DNA of 6,860 nt from Candidatus Cloacimonadota bacterium (GTDB lineage: Bacteria; Cloacimonadota; Cloacimonadia; Cloacimonadales; TCS61), in the NCBI GenBank assembly GCA_030638385.1, contig DAOWES010000146.1, positions 1 to 6,860 on the forward strand, written 5' to 3'. The position numbers were made by a program, and so were the translations under genes. Under the pieces are notes generated by a model. It saw nothing but the letters and a program-made list of their open reading frames with translations. It was not told where the DNA came from and made no database searches. Positions within the stretch are counted from its first letter, which is position 1; the number at the start of each line of letters is the position of its first letter. This document shows, piece by piece, positions 4,842 through 6,860 of the stretch.

Positions 4842-6860
4842 ATGATTTCAAAATTAATTGAGATTACCCTAAAAAAGAGAGCCATTATTATCCTATTACT
4901 TTTGGCAATAATTGCTTATGGTATTTATCAATATCAAAAACTGCCTACAGATGCCTTCCCTGACATCTCTCCTGTGATGGTTCCTATCTTTGCAGAGGCG
5001 CATGGAATGGCACCGGAAGAGGTTGAAAGGATGATTACATTTCCTATCGAATCTTCTATGAATGGATTACCAGGCGTTACTTTGATCAAGTCAACATCAG
5101 CTTTCGGAATGGCGGTTATCTACATTTATTTTGAGGATAACGTAGATATATATTTCGCCCGACAAATTGTTGCTGAACGACTAGCCGGAACACTTTCTGA
5201 AATGCCTGAAATGCACGAACCACCAATATTAGGACCTATTTCAACCGGATTGGGTGAAGTGTTTATGTATTATCTGAAGGCAGATGACAATATTGATACT
5301 GAAGGAAAAGATAAAAATACCTGGCTTCGTGAATTGAATGATTGGGTTGTAAAATTTCAACTTCAAACAGTTTCGGGAGTTACAGAAATCCTCTCGATGG
5401 GCGGACATATTCTCCAATATCAGGTTAATGTAAATCCTTATGCAATGGACAAACATGACATAACTCTCGAAGAAATTGTTGAATCCATTAATGCCAACAA
5501 TGCTAATGCAGGCGGACAATTTTTAGTTCTGGGCTCTGAGGAATACCTGGTTCGCGGAATTGGGCTAATTGAAAATCGTGAACATCTCGGTGATATCCAA
5601 GTAAAAGTTGTAAACGGTACTCCGGTTAGACTTAATGATGTGGCAGAAGTTAATTTCGGAAATGAACTTAGACGCGGAGTTGTCTCACTGAACGGAGAAA
5701 AGGAAGTCGTTGCCGGTATCGTGATGAAACTTTATGGAGAAAATACTTCAAAGGTTATCAAGGAACTTGAAAAGAAATTTCCTGAAGTTCAGGCATCTTT
5801 ACCTAATGGGGTGAAAATTGTTCCTTATTACAATCAAAGCCATCTTGTGGAAAGTGCTACTGGAACAGTTAAAAAATCACTTCTAATAGGAGCATTCCTG
5901 GTATTACTGACATTACTGTTGTTTCTCGGAAATATGCGAACTGCTTTTATTGTGGCACTTGCTCTACCGTTATGTGCTCTCATTGCGGTTATATTTATGG
6001 GATTTTTAGGTTTATCTGCCAATCTAATGTCACTAGGTGGAATTGCCATCGCTATTGGAATGCTGGGAGATGCTTCCATTGTAATGGTAGAAAATATTTA
6101 CAGGCACTTATCTGAAAAGCGCAATAAGGACAAAAATAAGTTTAAGATAATTGTTGAATCTGCAAAAGAAGTTGCAAATCCAATCCTTTTTTCTGTTGTT
6201 ATTATCATCATTGTTTTTCTTCCTCTTTTCACTTTAGAAGGTGTAGAAGGGAAAATGTTCTCTCCGATGGCATTGACGATTTCATTTGCCCTATTGGGTT
6301 CCCTTGTTGTAGCTCTATTCTTTGCACCGGTTTTATCATCACTCATGCTCAAGGCAAAACCTCATAAAGAATTTGCCTTTATCTCATTGCTGAAAAGAAT
6401 ATACAAACCCATCTTAAGATTTGCTTTGAAAACAAAAGGAATAATTGTCGGTGGAACATTAATAGTATTTGTAATTACTATGCTACTAATTCCACATCTG
6501 GGAACGGAATTCATTCCCGTATTGGAAGAAGGAGCAATACAAGTTAATGTAACAATGGCACCTTCGATATCTCTCGTGAAGGCTACCGAAACTGTTATGA
6601 AATTGGAGCGGGAGATTCTTAAATTTGAAGAAGTAGAATCCACAATTTCAAAAATCGGAAGACCGGAAGCCGGCAGTCATCCTCATCCTGTTAATTTCTC
6701 AAACATTCAAATTGCTCTTAAACCTGTAAATAAGTGGAAAAATTATAAATCAAAAGAAGATCTGATTGCTGCTCTAAACAAGACGTTATCGGAATATCCC
6801 GGAATCCAGCTGAATTTTACACAACCTATTCAAAATATGTTTGATGAGCTGCTGTCCGGA
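4842..6860 (+). CDS. czcA: CzcA/CusA-family heavy-metal RND efflux pump, C terminus cut by window edge
   Basis: Proton-driven inner-membrane pump (HME-RND family) exporting metal cations through the adaptor and channel encoded just upstream. ATG at 4842 follows AAGGAG by six bases and lies 15 bases after the adaptor stop. The frame is open for 673 codons to base 6860, about two thirds of the usual 1,030-1,060 residues. Seen: TM1 about 13-31 then the family motif LPTDAFPDIS (34-43); porter domain to about 338; TM2-TM6 about 343-503; linking helix about 510-530; TM7 about 532-551; start of the second periplasmic half. TM4 (about 395-417) carries AIGMLGDASIVMVEN (404-418): Asp410 and Glu417 match the conserved proton-relay Asp and Glu, while Ala404 stands where CzcA has Asp402, as in the CusA (Cu/Ag) class. 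My hand alignment to the CusA methionine triad gives Met572, Phe619 and Glu669, so only one Met is kept. Specificity is therefore left open. Confidence 0.95.
   Translation, partial: MISKLIEITLKKRAIIILLLLAIIAYGIYQYQKLPTDAFPDISPVMVPIFAEAHGMAPEEVERMITFPIESSMNGLPGVTLIKSTSAFGMAVIYIYFEDNVDIYFARQIVAERLAGTLSEMPEMHEPPILGPISTGLGEVFMYYLKADDNIDTEGKDKNTWLRELNDWVVKFQLQTVSGVTEILSMGGHILQYQVNVNPYAMDKHDITLEEIVESINANNANAGGQFLVLGSEEYLVRGIGLIENREHLGDIQVKVVNGTPVRLNDVAEVNFGNELRRGVVSLNGEKEVVAGIVMKLYGENTSKVIKELEKKFPEVQASLPNGVKIVPYYNQSHLVESATGTVKKSLLIGAFLVLLTLLLFLGNMRTAFIVALALPLCALIAVIFMGFLGLSANLMSLGGIAIAIGMLGDASIVMVENIYRHLSEKRNKDKNKFKIIVESAKEVANPILFSVVIIIIVFLPLFTLEGVEGKMFSPMALTISFALLGSLVVALFFAPVLSSLMLKAKPHKEFAFISLLKRIYKPILRFALKTKGIIVGGTLIVFVITMLLIPHLGTEFIPVLEEGAIQVNVTMAPSISLVKATETVMKLEREILKFEEVESTISKIGRPEAGSHPHPVNFSNIQIALKPVNKWKNYKSKEDLIAALNKTLSEYPGIQLNFTQPIQNMFDELLSG

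Noticed and set aside
5241..6643. Four minus-strand open frames of 81-93 codons
   Set aside because: All lie antisense within the RND pump gene, whose plus-strand frame is continuous and conserved there.
1692..6860. Possibility of a new kind of export system
   Set aside because: The three large genes match a known HME-RND tripartite efflux set in order, length and motifs; only details and the small upstream protein are unusual.

Overview
The window is AT-rich (roughly one third G+C by eye) bacterial DNA with four protein-coding genes and two regulatory-looking gaps. A Gram-negative envelope is required, because the main locus encodes a three-part inner-membrane / periplasm / outer-membrane exporter. 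The genes of that exporter have clear AAGGAG/GGAG-type ribosome binding sites, which argues against a typical Bacteroidota genome. The low GC and protein style would fit the wider FCB group (for example Cloacimonadota-like lineages), but this taxonomic guess is weak. No RNA gene, CRISPR array, insertion sequence or phage gene was seen.

Layout: (1) Positions 1-1371, minus strand, hold a membrane-bound family-2 glycosyltransferase (processive, BcsA/PgaC type). It is complete at its N terminus and cut by the left window edge a little before its expected C terminus. (2) Positions 1372-1691 are the spacer between this gene and the divergent rightward genes. The spacer carries a perfect 14-bp palindrome and an 8-bp stem-loop. 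(3) Positions 1692-2129, plus strand, encode a small exported His/Cys-rich protein of unknown function. (4) Positions 2130-2465 are non-coding, with small hairpins after the small gene and several dyad symmetries before the next operon. The best is a 12-pair interrupted palindrome directly in front of the ribosome binding site. (5) Positions 2466-6860 and beyond, plus strand, form a heavy-metal RND efflux operon in the order outer-membrane factor (CzcC/CusC-like), adaptor lipoprotein (CzcB/CusB-like), RND pump (CzcA/CusA-like). The pump gene runs off the right edge after 673 codons.

How they work together: the pump takes metal cation from the periplasm or cytoplasm, using proton flow through its TM4 charged residues. 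The adaptor docks pump to channel and probably gathers metal with its histidine-rich N- and C-terminal tails. The CzcC-like channel releases the metal outside. The small His/Cys-rich exported protein just upstream is plausibly part of the same metal response (inference from composition and position). The glycosyltransferase is divergently oriented and probably unrelated.

The exporter is a known class, not a new system. The points worth a second look are the uncharacterised small protein, the hairpin-less and His-loaded adaptor, the conflicting specificity signals in the pump, and the palindromes in the two gaps. The czc symbols are used for family resemblance only; the metal is not determined.
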